A stretch of DNA of 64,000 nucleotides from Asterochloris sp. CNOR1 (Eukaryota; Chlorophyta; Trebouxiophyceae; Trebouxiales; Trebouxiaceae): assembly GCA_963969365.1 (NCBI GenBank), contig OZ017756.1, positions 868,001 through 932,000 of the forward strand, given 5' to 3'. The translations under genes were made by a program, and so were the position numbers. Under the pieces are notes generated by a model. It searched no databases. It saw only the letters and a list, made by a program, of their open reading frames with translations, and was not told the DNA's origin. Positions 12,501 to 22,170 of the stretch are shown piece after piece. Each line of letters begins with the position of its first letter. The first letter of the stretch is position 1.

Positions 12501-15500
12501 TAAGCATACTGCAGTCTCCCACAGTCCTGCCTGCCTGACATAGATTCACCTGCCTGTCAGCTGCAGGCCTCATCTCCTGGGTACTAACACAAGCTACAGC
12601 TGAGCCGCCTGTCTACTTCTCTGCAGCCTCAGGCAGGGCCCAGCGGCCGCCCTGCAGCTGCTAGGTCCCCTTCCAGCAGAGATTTCGAGCCCAGCCCCCC
12701 TACTGCTGCGCCCCAGCAGCCTCAGGCCGCACAGCGCAGGGTCAGCCGGGACCCTAGCCCTCGCCCTAGTGTGGATGGCGGGGCCATGGGAGGCCGCCCT
12801 GGCGTGCAGCTGGGTGGAGGTGCCCTGGGGCAGGGTCCTTCAGCAGATGAGCGGTGAGCTTGACGCACAGAATGTTTTGCGACGAAGGCGTGACAGACAC
12901 AGACAGGTGGCATGTCACGACAGCAGACGGATGGGCCACGTGCATAATGTTTCAGTGGAAAAGTTTCAGATCACAATACAGCATTTTGTCCCTGTATGCA
13001 CACACACGAACAGTAAACCACCATGCCACCTCACATGCAGGCGGCGTGCTGAGCAAGATTAACAAATTGCACATTGCACATCTGACTTGTGGGTGTGGAG
13101 AGATGGATGAGGGCGACACTACGCACACAACTGCAGGTGGCAGGCTCATGAGGCCAACACTGCACACCTGACTGCAGGCGGCAGGCTTTTGAGGAGATGC
13201 GAGCGGCGGCTGACCGCAACAAGAGGGCAGTGCGCGAGCAGGAAAACCGCCTGGCAGGCCTCTGGGGCGACGGCCCAGCAGCTCCCAGCCCTGGCGCAGC
13301 TCAGCAGCAGCAGGCTGCCCCGCAGGGGCCAAAGACACGTGGCAACCCTGACCCTGGCCAGAGCCCAGCTCAGCAGTGGGCGGACCCAGTGCCACAGGCA
13401 GCAGCGCGGGTGTCGCCCAGGGGCGGGGATGCTGGGGCCAGGACGCCGGGGGAGCCCACCGCAGAGGAGAGGTGGGGGCCGAGGGGTTGGGGGGGGGGGG
13501 GGGGGGGCGGGGAGGCAGGGAAAAGGGTTTGGCTACACCTCTGCCAGGAGCTGCTTGTCAATAATCCATGACTCAGGACAGGTGACTGTGCGTCGGCTGC
13601 TGTCAACAGCTGTACGGCAAACGGCGCACCGCTGAAGAAAGGGGAAAAGGGGGAGCTTATTGCAGCTGCCAGCAGCAGTGACGTGCCAGCAGCAGCAGAG
13701 CAGCAAAGAGCAATGCTGTGGAGAGGGCTCCAGGTGGCTGTGCTTCTGTCAGCAGCTGTGAGGTAGGCAGCGCACTGCTGAGGTGGGGGGCAGCTGTGAC
13801 GGGCCAGCAGGTGTTCGATCAGCAGAGAGTAATGCTGTGAACAGGCATGAGGTGGCTGTGCTGCTGCTAGTTGGTGTGAGACATCAGATGCTGCAGCAAG
13901 GGACGGGTGAGGGTGTCTGCATGCTGAAGCAGCTGTGACACACAGGATGCAGTGCTGACATGAAGCAGGTCGCCTGGACTGCTGGCAGCACTTGCCAGCC
14001 TTAGGGCCTGCTGCTGGGGCGGTGTGCGGCACCTGGTCTCCAAGCCGCACAGCAAGCATCAGCACATGCTGTCTTCTACGGGGTCTGTGCTGAGACCTCA
14101 CCCCTGCGGTCACGACTACCCCTGCAGTCATGACTATCCCTGCAGTCACAACCACCCCCTGCTGGTGCTAGACATGGAAGGAGCTGGGTGCGGCTGTTGG
14201 ACATGCTTATCCCATGCCAGCCAGTTCTGTCATGCATGTTGCTAATGGGGTATTCTTGGTCAATACAGGCGCCAAATTTGGGAGGAAATGCGCGCAGCTG
14301 CAGCCCGCAACCGCCGCCAAATCACGGGAGAGGACCGAGCGTCGCCGCTGGCGTCACCTCAGCAGTCCCCTCGGCCGTCGCACCACGGGTCCCCAGCAGG
14401 GTCACGCCCCGCCTCCAGGTCACCCAGGCTGGGGTCTGCATCAGTGTCATGCAGCAGTGCTCTCACCTTTGCATGACTGGAGTCAAGTTGGGCCTGCTCG
14501 AAAGATCTTGGCTGCAGGCCTCCCTCGCGGCCGGCGTCTCGGCCGGCGTCCAGGCCGGCTTCGCCACCTCCTGTGGAGCACTGGCAGCAGCCTGCTCGCA
14601 AGCATCAGGTGAGGCGCCGGTTCCGTCAACGAGGAGGACAGCCTGTCCTGCATTGCATCATTCTCAAGCTGCTGACAGCTCTCTGTCAAGGTCGCTTCGC
14701 AAGACCCCTGCCTTACAGTCAGCTCTCAGCTGTGCCGGTGCTGAGGCATGTGGCTGTGCTGCAGGGCCCCCAGCCTGGGCTGCCGCCCCGGCCACGGCAG
14801 AGCTTGGACGGGCAGCAAACCCGAGCGTCCCCCAGCCAGCCGCAGGCACCCCCGCCAGCCTACCAGAGGTGGCCATCTGAGGCCGGCCGGGGGTCCCCAG
14901 CAACACCCCCGGCAGCTGCAGATGCAGGCGCAGGAGTGGGCCAGCTGCCAGCTGCCGGCGTTGGCAAGCAGCCGGCGCCGAGGGCGCGGCGTCCCACACG
15001 GGAGCAGCCGACGCAGACCCCGCCTCAGCCCCTGGCAGCAGCTGTTCCTGTGGGCAGGCACGGCATGCAGCAGCAGCCAGCAGCCGGCGGCCCTGAACTG
15101 ACGCTGGGCCAGCTCAGGCCTGTGGCCCCAGCGCTGCAGCATGTCGCAGCGCAGGAGCAGCAGCAGCCAGATTCCCCCGCCAAGCCCCTGCTGCACCACA
15201 GCGAGTTTGTGGCACCGCAGGTGAGTAATGGTCACTTCGCCGGTCCGTCAGCCCTGCGCAATGTAGATGTACTGACCTCGACTGCAGGGTTTCCTCTTCT
15301 GCATCATCATCCCTACACAGAGCTTGATGCATCATCTGAGCACAACATTCTGCACCCAATCATTGTGGAGGTGTCCGAGCAGAAGTGAAGCATGTTTGCC
15401 CACATTGGGCCCCCACGGGCATGCCAGGCTTGAGCTGCCCCAGAACCGCAGCAATGCATTTGCATTCGACCCCTCATGTGTGCCAGTAGCGGCATGCCTG

Positions 15501-17666
15501 GCCTGGCACACTATGAGCTGCCCCACCACCAGCATCACACCTGCGTGACAGCAAGACAAGCCAGCATTCTGCTTGCGTGCAGGGAGCCCCTGCGGGCATG
15601 CCTGGCCTGGCGGAGTGTGAGCTGCCCCACCACCAGCACTTTGCAGCTGTGGCGCAACCTGTGGCTACCGGCGCCAGCGAGGAGGCTGCCCTGGACGAGG
15701 AGGGCACTGCTGAGGATGAGTACGCCAACATGGTGCAGGACATGGCTCAGGTAAGTGCTAGCTTGTAGTGCAGTTCTTGCGCGCAACGACAAGCATCGGT
15801 GCAGGACATGGCAAAGCTGAGGCCGTGCACTGGCTGCTTTTGTGACGCTTGCCGTGCGCTCTTGGGCCTGGTTGTACTTCAGGGGTATGTTGAGGGTTTG
15901 CCAGTGTCTCTGTTGAGGCTGCACCAGGGCCACATCCCATGTGACATTGTTGCAGCCTGCTGCTCAGCCAGGTGCTGCAGTGTTGACTGTGCAGCAAGGC
16001 AGGGACCAGAGCTGTGCAAACCCTGCACCTGCATGCAAGCCGCGCGCTGGTTCCCCCATGCTGCAAAGCTCCGGCTGGCCTCCTGTGAACTTGCTTGGCC
16101 ACCCTGCCTTCAAGACTGCCACTCTTTGCACAAGCACTGCAAGGCATGGAGGGCACCCCCCCGGCTCTGCCCTCCTGTCTCTGTGCCCAGGCAGGAGCGA
16201 GCCGCTTGCCACTGCCTGCAGGTGCTGCAAGACGTGGGGGGCAGCCGCCCCGGCTCCAGCGAGGGCCGCGCAGAGGATGAGCCGGAGGTGCAGCCGGGGC
16301 GCTTCATGATGGACGGGCAGGAGCTGGACCTCGGCTTCCGGCAGCAGGACAGCCTGGCCCACAGGATCGAGGCACTGAAAGTCTTCCTGGAGAAGCAGCT
16401 GGGGCTGGGCACCTTCATGCAGTGAGCGCCAGTGGGCCGACGTTGTGTTGGCCCTGCGGATTCTGGTAAATTTGGGTGGGTGGCGGGGGAGCTGGAGCTG
16501 GACCTGTCTGCACATGAGCACCTTGGGGACTGCAGCTCTGTGGCATCTTCAAGGATGGGACGAGGCCAGATGGCATTGGGCACATGCAAAGAGTCATGCA
16601 GGGAATGCCTTGGGCTGTGTTGCGCTGTCGCTTTGTGAAGGAGCAATGGGTGGACGGGGAAGCAGCAGGGACTGGACGCATTTAGCCATGTGTGCGTGGT
16701 GCAAGGCATGACTGGTGTGCACCAGCTGACTGAGCCTGTGTCAGGCTTGCAGAAGCAGCTGCTGGTGAACGCAGTGTGGCAATCGAGCTGGGTGATGACA
16801 AAGGCAGGTTTTGGGGGCGGGGGGGGAGCTCTGCTAGGGGGGACAAGCTCTCAGTCTGGCTGCTGCTGGTCACCCAAGTCAGCCCCTGCAGCGTGGTGGC
16901 AGGCACTTGATGGTGGTTGCGCAGCTCAAACGGTCAGGGTGACAGGCAGGCATGGCACGCTCCTGCTGTGTGCTGAAGGCTGCGGATGTGTGCGAGCGCC
17001 CTGCATCCTGCACTGAAGGGAAGAGGTGCTGGCTGCAACTGCTTGGCACGTCAGATGGAGGGAAGCATGAAGCCAGTCTTCATGTTCCTGTTTGTTCATG
17101 CACGCCAGCAATGCGTACACAGGTGATCTTGAGGCACCCCATGCGCGGCAGGGTGTGTTGCAGCATGCGGCATGTCAGATGGCAAAAGTACTTCAGCAGC
17201 ATGTGCACAGCATCGTGAGCTGACACGCACACTCTGCCTGTGCCGTGCCTGTGCTGCGCCTGCGCTGCGCTTGTGCTGGTGTCCTGCAGGCTGAACTCGC
17301 CGCCAGGGAGGTGCATGATCAGAGCATGGCAGCTCAGTGGTGTGCCACTGTTTCTGATCAGCTTTAGCTTGGCACGTCGCTCTGCAGCATGTACAGCCCC
17401 ACCACATGCATTGAGCCAGCACACTGAATTCATGTTGAAGGCCTTGGCAAAGCCACTGCTTGTCAGCACAGCATGGTCGGTGGAGCAGATGTGTGCCCTG
17501 CAGGGTGTATCGCAGAATGGAGTCCCTGTCAACCACCCCTGACAGTGAGGAAGACGAGCAGCGCATGGCAGCCGAGCTGGCTGCCCTCCTGGGGCCTGCC
17601 AAGATGCCTTGTCTGCAGCTGGTTCACCAGCTCATTGTCTCAGAGGAGCTCATGCAGGCAGAGTAA
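6556..17666 (+). CDS. NEK: NEK1-type (NIMA-related) serine/threonine protein kinase, 23 exons
   Basis: Exons: 6556-6714, 6790-6886, 7030-7153, 7320-7383, 7523-7627, 7770-7862, 8236-8405, 8896-9010, 9658-9755, 9954-10149, 10415-10558, 10914-11024, 11337-11408, 11727-11819, 12249-12338, 12627-12853, 13178-13471, 14269-14418, 14518-14608, 14765-15220, 15583-15750, 16222-16421, 17504-17666; 1159 residues in frame. The first 270 residues are a kinase domain: GKGSFGAAF glycine loop, YVLKEI lysine, HRDIKTQN catalytic loop, [12 protein letters not shown] activation segment. Then [10 protein letters not shown], typical of NEKs, Arg/Glu-rich coiled coils, Ser/Pro-rich linkers, two RRQxxEEMRAAAxRNxR modules, and a C-terminal block [18 protein letters not shown] ... 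LLGP like the end of NEK1. NEK1 relatives act at centrosomes and cilia, so a flagellar/basal body or cell-cycle role is likely. Introns 5 and 13 use GC donors. Exons 9 and 15 are the least certain; a small exon could be missed near 12110 or 12410. Confidence 0.93.
11006..11161. repeat. 78-bp tandem duplication covering the end and donor of NEK exon 12
   Basis: 11006-11083 and 11084-11161 are two diverged 78-bp copies. The first contains the real exon end and donor (GCTCAGCGCCAG|GTCAGC); the second has the same exon text followed by GCCAGC, so the donor GT is lost. A fragment of a third copy may start near 11165. Confidence 0.85.
13030..13196. repeat. Repeated copies of the NEK exon 17 acceptor region
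   Basis: The real acceptor CTGCAG|GCGGCAGGCTTTTGAGG (13172 on) is preceded by a close copy CTGCAGGTGGCAGGCTCATGAGG near 13132 and weaker copies near 13036 and 12900. Spacing to the nearest is about 43 bp. Confidence 0.7.
13489..13507 (+). repeat. Run of 19 G on the sense strand just after a splice donor
   Basis: The run begins 17 bases into NEK intron 17, whose donor is at 13472, and is flanked by more G tracts (GTGGGGGCC before, CGGGG after), so the transcript could fold a G-quadruplex next to the donor. Homopolymer length in an assembly may be inexact. Confidence 0.9.
13578..13900. repeat. Degenerate ~120-150-bp tandem repeat in NEK intron 17
   Basis: Three diverged units start near 13579, 13730 and 13850 (CAGGTGACTGTGC, CCAGGTGGCTGTGC, GAGGTGGCTGTGC), and two share an inner piece ending AATGCTGTGRA. 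No coding capacity seen. Confidence 0.6.
14102..14155. repeat. 18-bp minisatellite, three units
   Basis: Three consecutive 18-mers (14102, 14120, 14138) share CCCTGCRGTCAYRAC with few differences. It lies inside NEK intron 17, upstream of exon 18. Confidence 0.9.
15408..15670. repeat. Tandem copies of the NEK exon 21 acceptor end
   Basis: Exon 21 starts at 15583 with GGCATGCCTGGCCTGGC ... GAGCTGCCCCACCACCAGCA. The same text, with small changes, stands upstream at 15491-15535, and a shorter form at 15418-15445. All three have a GGCATGCC-GAGCTGCCCC core; only the last has a good CTGCAG-type acceptor in frame. Confidence 0.85.
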
Positions 17667-18089
17667 ATGTCCCATCCCAGCTCATCGACTCTGGGAACCT
17701 CATGGCGGGCAGCCCCAGCAGCTGGAGGCAAGCGGAAGCCCCAGCACATATCTCAGTTGTGTCTGCATGACAGTTTCTCAGGACAAAGGCCTTCATCTCT
17801 ATTTACTTGGTTCACATGTCACAGCAAATTCATTGATTGGGCCACAAATGGGCCAACAGGCCTGCCAAACGCATCATTAATTGAGGCATAACACCATCAG
17901 CTCAAAAGAGCCAGCAAAAAGTCATATAGACAGCAGACTGCAATCATGAAACTCACAGCAAGGCAAAACATGCGTCTCTTCGAAAATCACCGCGATCTTG
18001 TCATCAGCAAAAAGCAAGCTATCTGTAAAGGGGGTCAACTCTGTATAAAGGGTGCCTCAAGATGGGCACCTCAGTGTTGGCCTGGCGGC
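17667..18089. other. Convergent intergenic region, NEK and GIN-like gene 3' ends
   Basis: These 423 bp separate the TAA of the kinase from the TAG of the minus-strand secreted protein. The stretch is more AT-rich than its surroundings and should hold both 3' UTRs. No gene, RNA or repeat was seen. Confidence 0.6.
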
Positions 18090-21000
18090 CTAGTACTGGA
18101 TGACAAGGCCAGTGTTGTTTGCAGCGCACTGCAGGGCAATGAATCGGCCACTAGACGAGGGGGCAGGAGCCGACGCCTGCAGCATGTGCCGCCTCCCAAA
18201 GATGTTCTTTATGGTGTTGACTGCATTAGTGGCAGTGTTGGCAACATCCTGGCCAGCAGACGTGGCAGTGTTGGCAACGTTCTGGCTCGTATTCGCAGCA
18301 CTGCCAGCGGCAGAGGTCACCCCATTGGCGACAGTGTTAGCGCCGCTGCTCACAGTGTTGACAGCAGAATTGGTGACGTTGGCAGCGCCGCTGACGGCCT
18401 GCAGGGGCAGAGTCCAGAGTGAGGCACAGGACTGCGCCTTGGGGGCTGCATTGCAACAGGGGCCACAAAAGCCACGTGGGTATGCAGGAGGGTAGCTGCT
18501 GTTCGACCTGCAGCACCCAGGACCCCCTCGACAGCTTTGCAGGGATTGTTAACAGCAGAGCTGAACAACTTGAGGGACCACACACTTGCTTGGCCACAGA
18601 GACTGATGCAGAAGTGTGCTCACCTCATTGGCTACAGAGGAGGCACCATTAACTGCAGTACTGGTGCCGTCAGAGATCGCGTTGCCAACAGAAACAACCC
18701 CATTGTTGATGTTGGCTGCCACATTGCTCGCTGTCCCAAGCTGCGTGATGACACTGTTGGCATTGAGGCCATTGTTGCTGCGCGGGGCAGTCGCATAGCC
18801 CACGTTGTCGCTGCTCTGGGCGTTCGCCATGCAAGTAATGTTGCCCCCGACGACTGTCAGCCCACAGGTAAACAGGACGCTGCTGTCATCAGGGGCCACG
18901 CTGTTACTCTTATTGCACACATTGGCGCTGGGGCCGCTGCTGGTCACGCTGCAGTTGCCCTGCAAACAGACACTGCCAGCGCTCAACATGCATGTTCAGA
19001 CACAAAGTCACCTTTGCACGTGTCTTCATCAGGCCCCACAGCCTGACAGTCCCAGAAACAGCCCTTGCTGGATAGGCCTGCTGTTTGCTGAGGCTCCCTG
19101 CCTAGCAATCCCACTGTGCACTGAGCTGTGGCCCCTTCCAGCAGGGCTTTTCTCAGCAAGCATGCGGCCGCTGCTAGGAATGCGACTGCTCAGACTTTGA
19201 GCACACCATCTGCTAAGCACAGGCCAAAAGCTAGACCCCCGCAGTGGCACACAGTCTGCTGCTGCACTGTTGCTATGACTGCCCCTGCCAGGTGTCCTGG
19301 CTGCTACTCCTGACGGTTAGTGCCGCGCTGGTCTGGGTCCACTGCCTGCCAAGCTTGGGGTACCTGCCATATGTACCCACCATAGCAGCACGCAGGCGCC
19401 GTGCTACTTGATGTGAGCTCCTGCTTCCCATATCAAGCTGCGTGCCACGACCCCCCCAACAGCACATTCGCTGTTTGCTGAACTTTATGCTCACTGTCTG
19501 ACAAGCTGGGCTGCCTCAGCAGACAGGCTGTCTGCCCCTGAGTCTGGTGCTCACTGCCTTTTGGGTGGTCTGGTGACCTCGTGCAGCAGCGCACAAGAAT
19601 TTCTGCTACTTGACATGAGCTCACTGCCTGCTAAGCGCCCATGCTGCATGCCGCTCCTCTCGCAGTAGCGTACGGGCTCTCTGCTTCTTGACGTGTGCCC
19701 AGCATCTTGACTGCCTGCTACAAGTCTTGGTGCTGTGCAGAAGGTGTGCCCTCAAGCTGTACTCACTACCTGCTGCATTGACCACAGCAGGGCATAGGTC
19801 CTGCACTTCACGTCTGCACCTGCACCGGCAGTCTGCATCGCTCCCCACAGCAGCACACAGACAGTCTCCCCAAGCTTTTGCTCAGCGCTAACAGAAGCTC
19901 ACCTGGTTGTAGTTGACAGAGCCTGTGCCGCTGACCGCACCCCGGATCGTCACGCTGCCAGAGGTGGCGTTCACGCTGATGTCTCCAGTGCCCGCGCTGC
20001 TGACTTGGGCTGTGGTGTTGACGCCCAGCAGGTAGACGTTGCCGGTGCCGGTGGTGACCACAGATGCGTCGGCGATGCTGCCATTTGCCACGATGCCTCC
20101 TGTGCCTGCAGGGATGGGCGGCCTCCCTCGATACACAGAGTCTCTGTCTGGCACACAGCATGTCCATCAAAGAGGGAGCTAGACAAGCTGGCAGAAGAGC
20201 AGCAGTCTGCAGCAACAGCCACTGAATGGCATGCTGTTGGCAGGCGCTGTCCGGCCAGAAGGTGGCCTCCCTCAAAACTCTACTAATGCTTTACTGTATC
20301 TCGCAATGCGTTTCGATGGAGACCTGTGCAGCTTTTGCTGCTCACCATGGTTCTCCAGGCCAAGGCTGCCCACCGTCAGGTTCTGCAGGCGCAGGGAGGT
20401 ATGGCATCAGTCACAGAGCTCATGCGCATGAGGCTGAGCTGCTGAGGTGCTGCAGAGGTGCTGCCAAAGCAGCACAGCAGATGTTGCTGCAGGTGCCAGC
20501 TGGTGTTCCAGCTGGTGCTGGAACAGTTGCTGCAAGTGTGCATCCCACACAAAACAACATACGACATGGCTGCGCCAGATGGCAGGAGCAGGGGGTGCAA
20601 GGTGTCCTGCCGTGACAGATGGCACCTGAGCACATGGAGCTGGCTGGGCAGGCAAAAGGGGATGGCAAGGCACTTGATAGGGCAGCTGCTGTGGGAAGCC
20701 GCATGCAATGTCCAGCTCAGGCTGCACAAGGGGGCGCCGATCTTGTCAAGTGGCTGATAATGATGTGTAGACAAGCCAGGCAGCTGGCCCCAGAAAGCGT
20801 GTGCCCACAGGCCCACCCTGAAGCCAGGCTGCTGCCACATGTGCTTGCTGTGCTGTGTGCGGCCCTGCACTCCACCCAGCCACCGCATGCAGCCTTTCTA
20901 CCCATCCACTTACCTGGAAGATGAGGGCTGTGGAGCCTGTGGAGGTCGCGTTCAGCTGTGGCACTGTGAAGTTGGCCACTACCAGGCCTGTGTCACCGCT

Positions 21001-21430
21001 GCTGAGGGTGAGGTTTCGCAGCTGGGTGGCCGGCAGGGTTACTGTGATCTTCACGCTGTTGTTGGTAGTGGTGTCCCCTAGGCTGAAGGCCAGGACGCCG
21101 TCTGAGACACTGGCATTCAGGGCACCCAACACCTGCACGGCATGAACAGGGAGGTGCAGGTCTGATAACTGGTGGCCGTGCTTGGGATTACTTCAAGCGA
21201 GTGCCCAGCTTAACAGACATTACCTGGCTGTCAGCCTGCACCTGGACCTCGTGGTTGGACCCTGCTGTGACGAGGCCAGAGACAGGCAGGCACCAGTTGA
21301 TGGAGGAGAAATTGCCTGGCCTCAGGACTGTGACGCCAGCAGCTAGCCCTGCTGAAGGGGCTGGTGCTGGAGCCTGCTGGGCACCAGTTGCCAGGGCACC
21401 TAGAGACAGCATGGCTGCCCACTTAAGCAT
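18090..21430 (-). CDS. Secreted protein with head-GIN (DUF2807)-like beta repeats, 6 exons
   Basis: Exons (minus): 21224-21430, 20914-21132, 20346-20382, 19903-20105, 18624-18959, 18090-18398; 436 residues, all phases fit, including a 37-nt exon 3. The start at 21430 gives a signal peptide (MLKWAAMLSLGALATGAQQ) and a Pro/Ala linker. The body follows the pattern of bacterial head-GIN proteins: a start like TVLRPGNFSSINW, then strings of short beta strands such as VNTTAQVSSAGTGDISV and GSVTIRGAVSGTGSVNY. It carries many N-glycosylation sequons. The C-terminal third (exon 6) is Asn/Ala/Thr-rich and helical looking (TSQNVANTATSAGQDVANTA), followed by RRHMLQ and a Cys. A role at the cell surface or wall is inferred; the family call rests on repeat style, not on a search. 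Confidence 0.7.
19340..19780. repeat. Degenerate repeats inside the ~940-bp intron 4 of the GIN-like gene
   Basis: Phrases such as GCTACTTGATGTGAGCTC, GCTACTTGACATGAGCTC and GCTTCTTGACGTGTGCCC recur near 19402, 19607 and 19681, each near CACTGCCTGCYAAGC-like text. Units are too diverged for exact ends. Confidence 0.5.
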
Positions 21431-22170
21431 GGTGCAACTGCGCCTCGTAGGCTGTGGATCTGAGCTGAATGTCCTGGGCAGGTGGGTCTGCAAGCCCTCC
21501 TGATCCTTTCAGACGTGTAGGAAGTTGAGCTGCGCGCGAGTCCAACCTAAGTTGATGTAACTCTTACTAAAGGAATGTGAAGCGAAGCTGTGACTCAGAC
21601 AAACAGATATATTAGTTGCTGAAGCCCTGGCGATTGCAGAAGAGGCATATGGCTGCCCAGCAGCTCAGCAACAGAGGAAACACTGTCAACACACAGCAGT
21701 CTTGATTGAGGCTGCAGCAATTTACCTCAAAGGCAGGGCACCTAGCGACACCTCTGGTAACACACATGTGTGAGAAAGGGCACGAGCACGCTCAAAGTCT
21801 ATCACATGGCCTCTTCGTGGGTGACCAGCTGTGCCTATATAGCGGCTAGCAGCTGGAGGGGCTGGAAATTTCCAGTGTTTAAGCTTAGATCACATGTACG
21901 GTAAATGGAAGGATACTGAGAGCTCCTCCATCATTGTGCTTTTGAACTACATTGAAGCTGCGCAACATTTAAAGGGCAGTGCATCGCAGGAGGCAGGGAA
22001 AGTTCATGCTCCACTTCATCTCTCTCATCGCTCTTTTGCTCCTCATCATGGTGCTGCTGTGCTCTGATGACCGACGTTCAACGCGGACACCCACAACACT
22101 TCACCACATCAGCCCACAGCATGTCAGCTCAGTGTGGCCGCTGGAGCCTGGTTAAGATGCATTATGTCTG
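21431..22170. promoter_or_regulatory. Upstream region of the GIN-like gene, behind the TERT 3' end
   Basis: 740 bp lie between two minus-strand genes. It should carry the promoter of the GIN-like gene. On the minus strand TATA-like words sit at 21836-21841 (TATATA) and 21607-21613 (AATATAT), about 410 and 180 bp before the start codon. Neither is at a typical distance without a long leader, so they are weak candidates. No gene was seen. Confidence 0.35.
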
